A DNA stretch of 64,000 nucleotides. Source: Ophiodon elongatus (lineage: Eukaryota > Chordata > Actinopteri > Perciformes > Hexagrammidae). Positions 14,826 to 28,000 of this stretch are shown one piece after another. The stretch is from assembly GCA_016806645.1 (NCBI GenBank), contig JACSYO010000424.1:353501-417500 (forward strand), given 5' to 3'. The translations under genes and the position numbers were made by a program. Below the pieces are notes generated by a model. The model was not told the DNA's origin. It did no database searches and saw only the letters and a list, made by a program, of their open reading frames with translations. Within the stretch, counting starts at the first letter, position 1, and the number at the start of each line of letters is the position of its first letter.

Positions 14826-15224
14826 TATACGGATATTGGTGTTATTTGTACATGCAGCCATAACAGATGGCAAGGAAAATTGTGTGTATCCGCGCCTGTG
14901 TGTGTGTTAGGGCATAAAGAGGATAAAGGCACTAAGCCAGTATTACAGCCACTATTTAGATTTCTTGGCCTTATCAATGAGTATGAAATATATACTGCAC
15001 CTGTATATGACAGTGAAAAGGTACACAGAAGAACATTATATGTACAGATTTTATGTACCACAATTATCTTAGTTTAAAGCAACCAGACTATATATCTATA
15101 GATATAGATATATATATCTATATCTATAGATATAGATATAGATATGTGTATATCTATATATATATATATATAGATCTACACGTATATATATGTGTATATA
15201 TATCTATATGTCTATATGTATATA

Positions 15225-15257
<33 letters not shown>

Positions 15258-15270
15258 GTGTATATGTATA

Positions 15271-15360
<90 letters not shown>

Positions 15361-18300
15361 TGTATATATGTGTGTGTATATATATTATATGTATATACAT
15401 ATTTGGATTAATCCAAAAAGGAAATACTATTATTGTTTTCACCATGTGAGTCTGTGTGTGAGTCATCATGGCAAAATGTGGTCCTGGAGACATCTACTGT
15501 AGCAGGAACTACAGGCGGTTTTGATTATTTTGCCAGAGTTTGAAGATGGGTGTGGTCTGAGCAAGGGTGCAGGAATAAGTGGGGTAGGAAGTAGGGAAGG
15601 GGCCATTGCCCCACCTCCCTCCCATGATTATATCACTTACAGATTAAAGTATTCAAATAAACAATTTAAAACAAATTATTTGTATTTTTTAGCGGGTTTT
15701 TAAAAAAAAACAAAAAAAAAACTGCCCAAATGTCGGATACTATCCATGTTTGTTAAGATTTTCTCTGTTTATTCAAAATGTATATTCCATACATGCCGGT
15801 CACAGACAATAACAAAAAGATCTTGTGTTGTTCCTCCAGTCGACTAGAGTGGACCGTGTCACAGTGGGGAGGATACCTGGAGAGTGCTGCACAGCTGCGA
15901 TGCTGGATGGATGCTGTAGAGAGGGAGGTGTGTGCCCCTCTCCCCCCTCAGCCAGGGCCCAGAGAAAAGGCCTCCCAGCTAGAGAGACTCAGAGCTCTGC
16001 TGGCTGATCTGGAAGACCATCAGGTGGCTCTGTCCAGTCTAGAAGAAAAAGCCAGAGAACTGTTCAAGAAGACTGGCGATGCCAGCTTTAATCATGGTGC
16101 CCGCACCCAGCTGCAGGTGCAGTTTGATAACCTCACAGCCTTGGTGGAGGTATAACGTTACTTAATCTTTCACTATATTTGGTTAAAAACCTTGAAACTC
16201 CTGAGCGTACAAATTCATTGTATTAATTTCACCAACTATTCTAAGTGCGTTGTTATTTTAGAGTCATTGTTGACTGAGGGTGTTCATTGTCTTTGTCTTT
16301 AGGAGAGAGTACGTCTAGCGCAGGCTGTTGTGTTGGAACACCAAGAATATTTGGAGGCTGTTAGAGAGCTCACTGATTGGCTGATGAGTGCTGGAGAGGA
16401 GCTACATCATTGGTCTGATACATCAGGAGACTCTGCCTCCATCAAAAAGAAACTGTCAGAAGTGAGGGTAAGGCAGGTTGTCAACATACAAAGAACTACC
16501 CTTGTTGATGCTGGCTGACACTCCTTTTGTTTTCTTTGTATACACTTTTGTCAAGAAACTAATTCCAAATTTGGCAAATCCCGGAAAGAAATTCTGATAA
16601 TAATGTGCCACATCTGATAGGTGACAAGCCTATTGTGCTGTAGGCATAGGTATGCCGTCATACGTCACAGTAATTTTCAATTATTTTACATAATCTTTAA
16701 CAGCAGATGGAGTTTGCCCAGTTGTCATGGAATTACAGATGTTAAAATTTACATTTCTTGTGAGCACTTCAAGGACGGAGTTTCTGCTGAAATTCTTGAT
16801 TCATTCTACTTTGGACCATATGTTTTGGCTGGCCCTTTTGTATGATGTTATTATGATGTTTTTAACATTCACTTGAATTAGTACTTCGATACAAATCGGT
16901 ATTCCACACCATAAGTATCTTTTTTATATTGAGGTTATGTAGTGTAACAGTAAGCGATGTTTCTCTGAATTTACAACACAGCATGCCTTAAGGATGTGTA
17001 GTGTATTGGTGAAACTACGCCTAGTTGAAAGATTTTATATTTGGTAACTGTTGCTATGGTAACTGATTGCAGAATTATCTGAACCCATCTAATCTTAATG
17101 GACTCCTGCTATAAAGGAGGGCAAACTATGTAGGGAATTGGAATTGGTTCTCAGTTTGTTCCCATATCACAGCCAAATATCTCAATCTCTCTTGGCAGAT
17201 TTTACTGCCACTATGTTGGTTTATTACCGTGTGAAAAAAAAAAGGTAAAAGGGAAGAGCTGTGCAATTAATGCCTAAGCTTTTCCCAATTCACTAATTTT
17301 GCAATTACAGAGAGAAAATATGTGAGGCAATATTGATTTGCATTTAAATGTCACACATGGGCCCTTATTATCACATTACGTTGTGTTGTGTTTGTAGAGT
17401 CACGGTGTGAATCATTTCAGGAGAGGGGGAAATATCATTTGTTGTGTAGACAAGCAAGTTGCTCCATTTTCATTTCCCATTCACGGTCTCAAGGTTAATG
17501 TTCATATCCTTCTACTCTCACACACAAAATGATCAGCTGCCATTTCCCCCCTTTTTAATCCTGCTAACAGCTCAATGCTATTGCATTACACTCAAGTGTT
17601 TGCTTTTCACACCCAGTGCCTTGCAAGTGCTACCTTTCTACACAGAATGAGAGATGGAGGCGGAGAGGGAGAGGGATGGAGGCGGAGGATGAAATTAGAT
17701 ATTGTGAGAGAATACTGAGATAGCAAATGGAAATATAGGACATCATAACTAATGCTTCAAAGACAGAATCAAAGAGATAAAGACAGAAAGTGATAGAGCA
17801 GGAGACATAAGCTGCTTTAAATAGAATCGGAGGTTGCAGTTTCCGTAGCAACTTCGTCTCCTATCTACCTTCCCTATCTCTTCAGGAGCGTGTGGAGTGT
17901 CAGCTACTGGAGGGCCGAGAGCGCCTCAGCAGGGTGCGTCGGAGTGCAGCGTCCACGGCGGAACACACGGCAGCGGGTGGCTGCGAGGCCATGGACCGAC
18001 AGCTGGGGGCGCTGTCCCAGGCTCTGGAGCAGTGGGAGGGGGCCGCCCTAAGGGCCAGGGATGACCTGGAGGGGGCCCTGGATGCTACTACAGCCTCAGA
18101 GGAAGAATACCACCGTCTGACCGCCCGGCTGGAGGATGAGCTGAAAGAGTTGGATGGACGGCTGAGGGTGTGGAGCCAGGAGTTGATTAAAGCTGAAGGG
18201 CGGAGCAACGGCGAGGAGGCAGTGGAGGGATGGCAGCTAGCGAAGGTATAAGAGAACAATATTTACATAAATGGCAGTTTACCGTCTAAATTATTCACTG

Positions 18301-18472
18301 TTCATCTGCTCACAATAGTTTATTTAAAAAAGAATAGATAATAAAAACTCTGTTTGACTGAGATTTGGGTTGGCATAAAAAAAAAGCTGACAGTGGCTGC
18401 TGTGCAGCACCTTGCTATGTTCATTTTAGAGAAGGTAATTAGCATTGTTTAATGGAAAGTACCCACAGGCAT

Positions 18473-18553
<81 letters not shown>

Positions 18554-19719
18554 GTGCAGACATAGGCTACATCCTCTGCATTCAGCTATGTTTTCTCTCT
18601 CAGTAATTAACCATTCCATTTGTCAACCTAAAAACAGATTAGTTTGTAAATCAGCTTTACTGGGATGACGAAGGAGTGACAGCTACAATCCCATCAGTTT
18701 CTCTTGTTTTCTCCTCATTCTGTCTTCTGTCCCCTCTAACCCTCCCCCTTTTGTTTTTTTTGAGCCATTATTTTCCACTATCTCTCCTTTGCAAACATTC
18801 CTCTTTTCAATTCCCGAGTCTTTCCCCTTTCTGTACTCTGACGTGTTTGAACTCAAGTGTACAGTGGTGTCTTTCCCGACTGCAGGGGTTGATTCTTAGA
18901 TGCTCTTGCTCCTCACGTCCCCTGCTGCTCTGTTTCTAACATCCACAGGATGTTTACAGTGTGACAATTTCTCTGTATTGTCAAGGCCATGCCAGCATGT
19001 ACACCTTCATACTCCCCCCCGGCTTCTTCGTCCATGCCTTGCTCTGTTTTTTCTCAATTTGGGGCTGTCAAAGAACAGAGGAGGAGTCTTCCCCCTCCTC
19101 CGCTTCTCTCTCTCCTCCTCCAGCCTGCTTCCTGTGTCCAGCCGTGTTTTCGTTACGCGCTCGTTTGTGTGCGTTTGAACCAATCCCGCATCTGTGAGGG
19201 CTGACAGCTGAATTCCACCGGGAGAGAGCGTGAGAGAGTGAGAAGGAGGGAAAATGTGTGAGAGAGAAAGAGTGCAAGGAGTGGGAGGAGGAAGAAAGAA
19301 AGAGGATAGAGGAGGGAAGAGAAAGTAGTAGAACGTTGGGACGAGGGAAGGAGAAGAGAGCAACGAGTCCAGGAGAACGGACAAGGAGGGAGGGAGGGTT
19401 GTTTATAGATAATACGTCAGAAAGAGAAGAAGCGAGCGAGCGTCGGAGAGGGAGAGAGGGAGAGAGAGAGGGAGAGAGAGAGGGATTGGGCTTGTACATA
19501 TTTCATGGGACAGGATTTCATGACTGTGTAAGTGCAGAATGTGAGGCACGCTGAGGAGAGCGGGAGAACGTTATCCACAGCTCCTTCCTGCCACACGCCG
19601 CGAAGAACAGAAATGCTATTGTACAAGCAACACTGTGAGTATGTGTTGGAGTTTGTGTGTGTGTTTGTGTGTGTATGTGTGTGTTTCTGTGTGTGTGTGT
19701 GTGTGTATGTATGTGTGTA

Positions 19720-19761
<42 letters not shown>

Positions 19762-19879
19762 GGGGAGAGGGGGAGAGAGAAGAGCTAGGAAGATGAAGCG
19801 AGGGTGTGAATAGGAATGTGAGTGCACTTATTGAAGGGTGTCATGTAGATCCATTGGGTGCTCGTCACTCGTTAACACA

Positions 19880-19912
<33 letters not shown>

Positions 19913-22900
19913 ACACACACACTCTGAGCCAGCTGGTGTCTGTTTTGTGTTGTTTAGGATATACTGGAGGGCTTGCAGAGCGCCGAGCCGATGGCAGAGA
20001 AGTTGAAAGGCCAACTTAACGACCTGGTGCGGTACTCCAGGGACCTGGGCTCACAGTCAGACCGGGTCACCGCGATCATCAAACAGCACAACAGGTGAGA
20101 GGAGTCCTTCTGCTTTAGTAAACAGCGTGTGGTGGAAAATACTTTGCTGTTTGTTTCCCTTATGTGGATTTGAAATTATACTGAACTCTGTTTGCACTCT
20201 GTGATACATCATATTGTCATCCATGGACTTTGAACGGATTCATATCATGGTGATATGTTCTTACCACTTCATGGTAAATCATTCAGATCAAGCTGTACTT
20301 CAAACCACCTTAATGTAAAAAAAGATTTTTTTTTATCATAGTAAATTCTTTTTGCAATATATAACAGTAGAACATTTCTGCTTTGTATAATTCTATAATT
20401 TCTTTGAATGTTTTGCCATAACTCTAAATACATTTATTAACATTATAATAGTGATTTCAACCATTTTGCCTGTTATAATCTTAATTGAGAGAGTCTCTTG
20501 CACATAATAATAAAAATGCACAAAACAGACCATGCATAATATTCTCATCCATTCCATAACACAGCACCATAACTAAAAACAACCTTTGCATGTCTGAGTG
20601 GGCAGTGTCAGTTCTACAAGCTTATTTGTAATAGAGGCATGTGTTTGTGTGTGTGGCCATCTTGCACTGAGTTGTGACATGTGTCAGCCAGGCTAAACGA
20701 AGTCTAAAGGTGACAGAGAGCACCAGATCCACTAGTTGCTATGCAACATTTAACTGCCTTCCCTTCATCTCTGCTTGTTCACTGGGTTTGTTTTGGTTTG
20801 TGTCTTTCTCCAGTTCAATTTAATGCCAGGCTGAGTGTGATTTGAGGGAAATCAGATACATTTGGATGGTCTTTTTTCCTTGCGCTCTAATTGCCTGCTT
20901 TTGAGCCCGTAAGTCATCATGTGTTCATTTTGTGCTTGTTTGTGAACACACCATGCAATGCCTATTCAAAAGAACAGCAGTGCATATAAGAGAACATGCG
21001 TGCATACAACCATACACACACACACACACACACACACACAAGTATGAACATCTACAGTAACACACATTATCTACTTAATTTGCATGGATGACATGTTGAC
21101 TTTCTGAGATATTGCATGGTAGTGAGGGCACTGTGACCAAAATTTATTGGCAGACAACCTGAGTGAGGTCAACTTGTTGGAGATGCTTTGGCGGGTAATT
21201 GGTTTTGGCTGCTGATTGGCAAAAACAGCACCCTTCCTTATTCACTGGTCTTTTTAGTCTGTAATAGACTTGGCCTGTGTGCTCTTTGCACCTGTCCCGC
21301 ATTAAGCACTGCGGAAAGAAGAGTAGGGAGAGAAAAAAAGAGCGTCAGAGGAGTTGAGATGGAAGAGAAAAAGGTTGTTACTCCCCCATCCTTTTTAGAG
21401 CACATGCCAGATTTTGTCTGGCACAGCAGAAAAAAAAGTCCCTCTTCCACTCTCATGCCATCCACACTTTACTAGCCTTTCATGCTCTTATCGCATCATT
21501 AAAACTCAAGGGTGTTTGTGTTTGTGTGCGTTAAAGTGTGTGTCGATAGAAGGTTGTGTGTGCTTCTGCCTGTTTATTTCATGCCTCCCTTTGGACAGTA
21601 ACCCTTGCTTGAACAGCTGCGCACCTTGCTTCCCTGCTGTAATCCTTTCCATCCCGTCTTCCAATCACCCCTTTAACCTTCACCCACTGCCCAATATGTA
21701 TGAAACCCAATGGCTCTTTTCCTTTGTTGTCCTTTGGCCTCCTCATTTGAGTTTTATGCGCATTATGATTTTGCATACTAAATAAATATTGTCTGTGCAA
21801 TTAAGGTTCACATTTTGCCAGGGGTATAAAGAAAGGGATTTTATCCCTAGATTGTCATATTGTACAGTTGTGAACCAGTGCAGTGTGTTCTATACGGCAT
21901 ATAGTGAGGCAAAAAGAAAGGGTGTGAAGGTCGAGCTCGTGCATGTAACATGTTTGACTTTTGACCTTATAGAGGAGACAGGGATTGGTGTCCCATCACA
22001 GACCTGCATTTAATGTTTGCCAAGCTTTCCCTAACCTTGACCATACTGTAGTTGCCATGTGCAGATAGGGTAGATAGGGAGAATTTTATAAACACTGCCA
22101 TTGGGCATATATATTTTTTGCCATTGAACTTAATTTTAGATTTGGCGCAATTGTCCAAAATCAACACTGTTGTCTGCCAATTCCTGATTGACCCTAACAT
22201 TGAGCTTGCGTGGGTGCAGTTCATAGTTTTACTACCTTCCCTATTCATTTCTTCTGTCAGAAATCAACATTTTAAATATCAGTTTCATTCAACATGTCTG
22301 TTGAAATCCCTTTTATACTGTACAATAAATGTCCTTCACTTTGACTCAAATACCTCTTGTTATCACAAAGTCTGTATTGTTGCTGTATCCTGTGGTTGCA
22401 GCCATAGATTCTGATGGATATATGAACAACACAAAGCGTTCTCAGCATTTGATTAGTGCGTGGTGATAAAATACAGCCTACTAAAATGTCAGATCATCCC
22501 TTTAATTTATCACCCATCGCCGTGACCTCTCCCTAACGGACAGTATTCCTGCCAGATCCTTTCCATCTCACCCTTATTCTTCCAGCATCAATCTGTCAAC
22601 CCTCGTTCTCTCCATCTTGTCGCCCCTGTGAACTCTTACCCCACTCATATGTTGCCTCTCAACCCCCTCCTCAGCAGTAACCCTTACCACCATCCCCACC
22701 ATCCCCCACTCTCCCTTGTTGCCCCAATGCTCATTCCTTCCACTTCACCCACTCTGCCATTTTCCACCTGCCCGCTTCTCACTCCGGCTCATCTCCCAGG
22801 CTTCCCTTTCTCCTCCACATCATGTGAAGACAGCATTTACAGTATCTGAGCATCTGCACATGCGTCCACTTTGTTTTGATGAGCACATGGACAGTAGACG

Positions 22901-25015
22901 GCGAACTCTCCTCTGGTTGTAACTCCTCTCTTTCTTTGTTCATTTCTCAAGATGGAGTTCAACCTGTGAACAACATGTTTAATCAGTCCTTTACTTCTCT
23001 TCTTGTCCCCAGTCTCAGTCTTCGTGCATCCAGGGAGTGTCAAAATAAGGAGCGTTTGTTGGAGCAGAAGTTCCGAGCAGCCTTGAGAGACTTCCAGCAG
23101 TGGTTGGTGAATGCCAAAATCAGCACAGCCAAATGCTTTGATGTGCCACAGAGTGTCGCCGAGGCCTTCACCGCCCTGCAGAGGATCCAAGTAAGAGAAA
23201 TATTGTTCTCAGCTCTTATTTAGAGTAGACATCTCTTAGATTCTTACTATGTTCTTAAAACATTGGTGACATAAACTTGTGATCTTGTGCAGTCCTCACC
23301 ATGGTGTTTTTGCACTCTACGTTACAGATATCATTTGGAAATCACAGTATTGTTCAGCCTTTTCAGCTATTGCTGCTTACTCACCCAGTTTTGATTATCT
23401 TTATTGCTGCTGGAAACATGAAGTGCATCACCTCCTGTGCAGCAGAGAATCTTCCCCAGGACAGATCTACCAGACACAGAGCAGCAAATAAACAGATTGA
23501 ATCATATTTTGTTATGTTATTCAGGGATAGAAAGTAGTAGAATTTATATTTATTTGAATGTCATTGAATATAACTTCCAATTCAGCTTTTTGAGAAAGAC
23601 TTACATTTTTTATATTTCTGGTTGCAGAATAGGTAATATTACTCATGTCTGATTGCCACACAGAATGGCCATATAGTTTCACGCTATTGCCCATTAACCA
23701 GCTGCAGTGAGGCAGTAATGATGTCGGAGCAAGTAGCTGCTGATGGTAGAGTTACATGTGGTGAAAGGGTAATTTATTCACTTCCATAAACCAGAAATAA
23801 TCAGCCTGTTGAGGAAATGAAATCAACAATATTCTTGTCATGAAAGTAATTTTGTGTTCTTCCACCTTTGGGCATCCACTGGTGCCTACCAGGGCTCATT
23901 TTAATGTATTTACATGGACTGGGCAGGCTAAGCAAAGATTGCTAACACAAAGTAATAGTTGAAAGTGAAATTATGTAATAGTTGAAGAATCAATCCACTT
24001 TCAATGGGAGATTACTCAAGGGGGTGTCTGTATTGACATGCCGACTGTTGAGTGTCCTCTGGTGGGCTTGTTGGAGGCTCGTTGGCTGCAGAAGCTGAAA
24101 GTGGGCGCATCGCCAAGAGGGATAAGAGAAAGCTCCACAGCGGGGTCTCTGTGCCACTCTCTTAAAAAATATCTGCATGTATCTCTTTCTGAGAAGTCTG
24201 TGTCTTTTTCTGAGAAGCTGGCCGGTGTAACAGACTGGCAGTCTCTTTAGAGCCCCCCCAGGGCCCTGGCTAAGAGTCAGGTGCTCATCAGTTAAGGCAG
24301 TCCCCACATCTCTGCTCCAGACAGTTAATTACCTGTCAGACACCTGACCATGTAAGATACTACATTAACACCAAGGAACTACTATACCATTATTGCTTTG
24401 AGCTGAGCTTCAATAGTAAGATGATAATTCTGCACTTTTAACTTATTATATAATAATAATAGTAATAATTGTGTTACTTGAAGACATAATTGTCTAAAAG
24501 CAGGTCAAAGAAGGGAAGTGCTGTGCATGAGTTTTTCTGTGCTTCTTCAGAAGTTTCTAATGTGAGCCTTGAGGATGAGCAGGAATGTCACAGAGAATAT
24601 GGCAGTGAAGGAGAGAGGAATAAAGAGGCAAAGCATGTTTTATTTATTATTGACTGGGTGAGGAATGTGGAACAATGTTTCCACATGGCTGACCCCTAGG
24701 AGGGCTAGTGTGGGAGGGGCAGGGCGGGAGCATCCATTGTGTCACGCTTAATTGGTGGTATATAGTAACATTGGCAAGGAGAGAATGGTAGTAAGTGTGA
24801 AAAAAAACTATGAATGAACAGAGAAGAGCGAGAAAATAAAGAGACGCAGAGATGAAGAAAGACTTTCTATGTTTGTGTGCGGTTTCACTGGACCAAATGT
24901 GTGTGTGTGCGTGTGTGTTATAAGGGGGCTGAAGCAGTAGTGTGTGTAAGTGATGTGCTGACTGCACAGATGGTGGAGTGGTCCCTGCTGCGCTACTGTC
25001 ATCGACTCAGCTCTG

Positions 25016-25098
<83 letters not shown>

Positions 25099-28000
25099 CT
25101 GTGAGCTATGTAAAAACCAACACATTTCAGCCTCCCTGTACTGTCTTTATCTGTGATTGCCTCCCTGGGTCAAGCCCTTCCTTCTGCCCACGCATATGGA
25201 ATTAGTCATGGCTCGGTCTAATTACTGCTTTTGACAATGTAAAGTTAGATCTTGGGACTCTGAAAAAAAATCGGTTCACTATGTAGAGAATGGCCATATT
25301 GATTTTAGTTACCCATCAGCCATTGCATCAGAAGTGGAAGACAAAAGAGAAGTTTGAGATTGTCATTCAGTCCATTTCTCCTTTTCCCCCCCCTGCTTTC
25401 ACTTTCACACTCCCTTTGTGTGTGTGTTGGTGTTAAATAGTCACAGTTCCTTTGTCTTTGTCTGTGTATCCCCATAGGAGTTCTTGAGTGACAGGGAGCA
25501 TGGCCAGGCCAGGCTGAGTACAGTGGGAGCCAGTGGGGAGCTGCTGATGGCGGTGGTGTCCAAAGAAAGAGTGGAGGGGATCAAGGCCAAGGTGGCAACT
25601 GCCAGAGAAGACTGGAAGAGCCTGATGAATGATCTGCAGATGAGGGAGGATGCACTCAAGGTTGGTTTACATTCACTTTTGTTTGGCTGCTGCGGCTAAG
25701 GTTTCCCCTGAAACAGACAGTCTGGATCTCAGAGGGATATATGTTAAATCTAGATTAACTGGACAGTTTGGACGTGAAAATGAATGCAGACTTAGTATTT
25801 GTATACAGTATTTATAGTATTTATACGTTTGGGTCTGTTTCCCTGTTGTCTGCCTCTTTATTAACAGTTTACATAAAGAAGTTTTATATACACAGAGGTA
25901 TTAATATGGATTTGATATGCATTTTAGGCCTAATGCCAGACTATATTAAATTAATTATTTAATTTGACTTCATCTAATAAACTGAGTTGTATCAGTTTGT
26001 GCAAATTCAGTTTGAATGAGAACTTCTCTAGTTGTATTAAATGTTGTATTTCCAGAACCTGCAGTCCCAGATGACGGAGTTTGAGGCTAGTGCTGAGCCT
26101 CTGCAGGACTGGCTGAACAGCACAGAGGTCAGAGTTCAGGAGAGCAGTGCTCGTCTACACGACCTTCCAGCCAAGAAAAAGGAGCTCAGCAAACTACAGG
26201 TGGAGCCCAAAGTCCTGCTCTTTACACAGTTACACCAATCTCCTCCGTCTGGGTTTCTTTAACCAGTGGATTTGTGATTCTATACAAGGGCATATGTTTC
26301 CTTTGGTCTGGAGGTTCCCACCCAAAATATTTTGAGCGTTAAACCCTCCTGCATTCTGTTGAATTTTTATGCATCAATTTATGATGGAAATGTCTTTATT
26401 ATTGTAAAGGAAAACACAAAATGCAGGCCCCATGGGACAATTCAAAATATGAAAATAGAAAAGAATATAATCCAGTAAGTCTCTCAGTCATTTTGTATCG
26501 CTTTCAAATATGTATTCTCCTGTAGATCAACTTATGTAATTTAATGTTATCCCTGTTGAGTTAAGTTGAGTCATGTAGGCAGGATTTATTCTCCCCTCTG
26601 CTTTTGTGTCGTTTGTTTGGGGAAGTAACCTCTTTAAATATGCATGCATCAATGATACACTAATTCATTTTGATTCATTTCTAAACCTCTCCTCCTCCGT
26701 GTCTGTGTAAGTACAATATTTGCACATGACGTGAGCCTACAGATAGCCCCCTCCCTTTCAGCCATTCAAATCGTAGCATGGGAGGTCGTCTCTGAGATAT
26801 AGCCTCTGAGAGGGCATATAGGAATGATCTAATATGACTTCACTACAAAGAAAATGCGAGCGAGATTGCTCAAATATTGGTCGTGACATGTTCCTACCGT
26901 GCACATGCAAAGCTATCTAGAAACTGAGTAACTCTTTTAATTATTGTGGGGATTCATGGGGCCGTTACAGTGTTTTATAGCCACTCTTTAAGCAGTGGCT
27001 ATAAAACACAATTTTTTCACAATCTAGGATCTATTTTCTGTTTAATTGCATTATGTCATACCGAGAGTGTGCCTTTTACAGTTCTCATCTCAGCTGCAAT
27101 CACTCACATTCTCTCATTTCCTCTCCTAACTCAAGTAAGCCCAATCGTTACACCATAAATTGAATATTAAGTTGATTTTCCAAGGATACTTAGTAGTTGT
27201 AGCTCTCCATCAGATATGCATCCCTAAAGCACAATCTAAAATCAGCGGGTAAAAGAGAAGGAACTAATTACATTTGTCGAGCACCACCGCATCAAAATAG
27301 AGCAGCGTCTTGACACAATAGTCAGAGGAAAAGTCCAGAAATCTAATTAATTCTCCTTCTGTCAAAGCTGAAGCGCTGCGTGGTTAAAAAGCCCTTTTCA
27401 GGATGTGATAACAGTCTCTGCCATGTCTGGCAGAGACAAAAAAGGAAGAGAGGCACTGAGCGTTAAAAAGATAAAACTGACAATAGAGAAAAAAATATAT
27501 CAAGCCCATCTCAAAGCTCTGCCCTTATCGCTGTTGCTATTTTTGTATTTACTCTGTCGCCCACTGTTGCACCCCTCCTTGTTGCCTTTTGTCTGGCCCT
27601 GCAAGCAATTACATTTCTTCCCCCAGCACCTGAAGTACAACACAATACATGCAGGCTTCAGTGTCTAAACCTGTGTTGGCAAAATCCTCTTTACCTTTTT
27701 ACATATATACCCCCTCCATTGCGGTATTTTACCAGGCGTGTCTCCTTTTCCTGATCTGAGCTGTGTTGTCTAACCACATTTCTTTTTAAAAATTAACATC
27801 AAGAGAAATCATGCTGATGCTGTTTTTTTATGATGTTCTTTCCCCCTGTCTTTATCCATGTATTTTGATGTGCTGTTGTTGCCCTATCTGTTCCTGTGAC
27901 ATGTTAACCCAACGTTGTGTCTTTCCTCTGTTCCTCTCACACTTCCCTTTTCTGTCATCGCTGTCATGTTTTTTGTCATTTCATTTTCCCCTTGTCTCAA

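Noticed and set aside
18961..19500. Several overlapping open frames on both strands near the GA-rich block
   Set aside because: Low-complexity Ser/Pro/Glu/Arg runs from GA repeats; more likely leader DNA than protein.
20095..23012. Missing exons in the 2.9-kb intron 27
   Set aside because: w27 and w28 are adjacent in the human protein sequence as I recall it, and the phases already agree; open frames here lack splice sites and spectrin-like composition.
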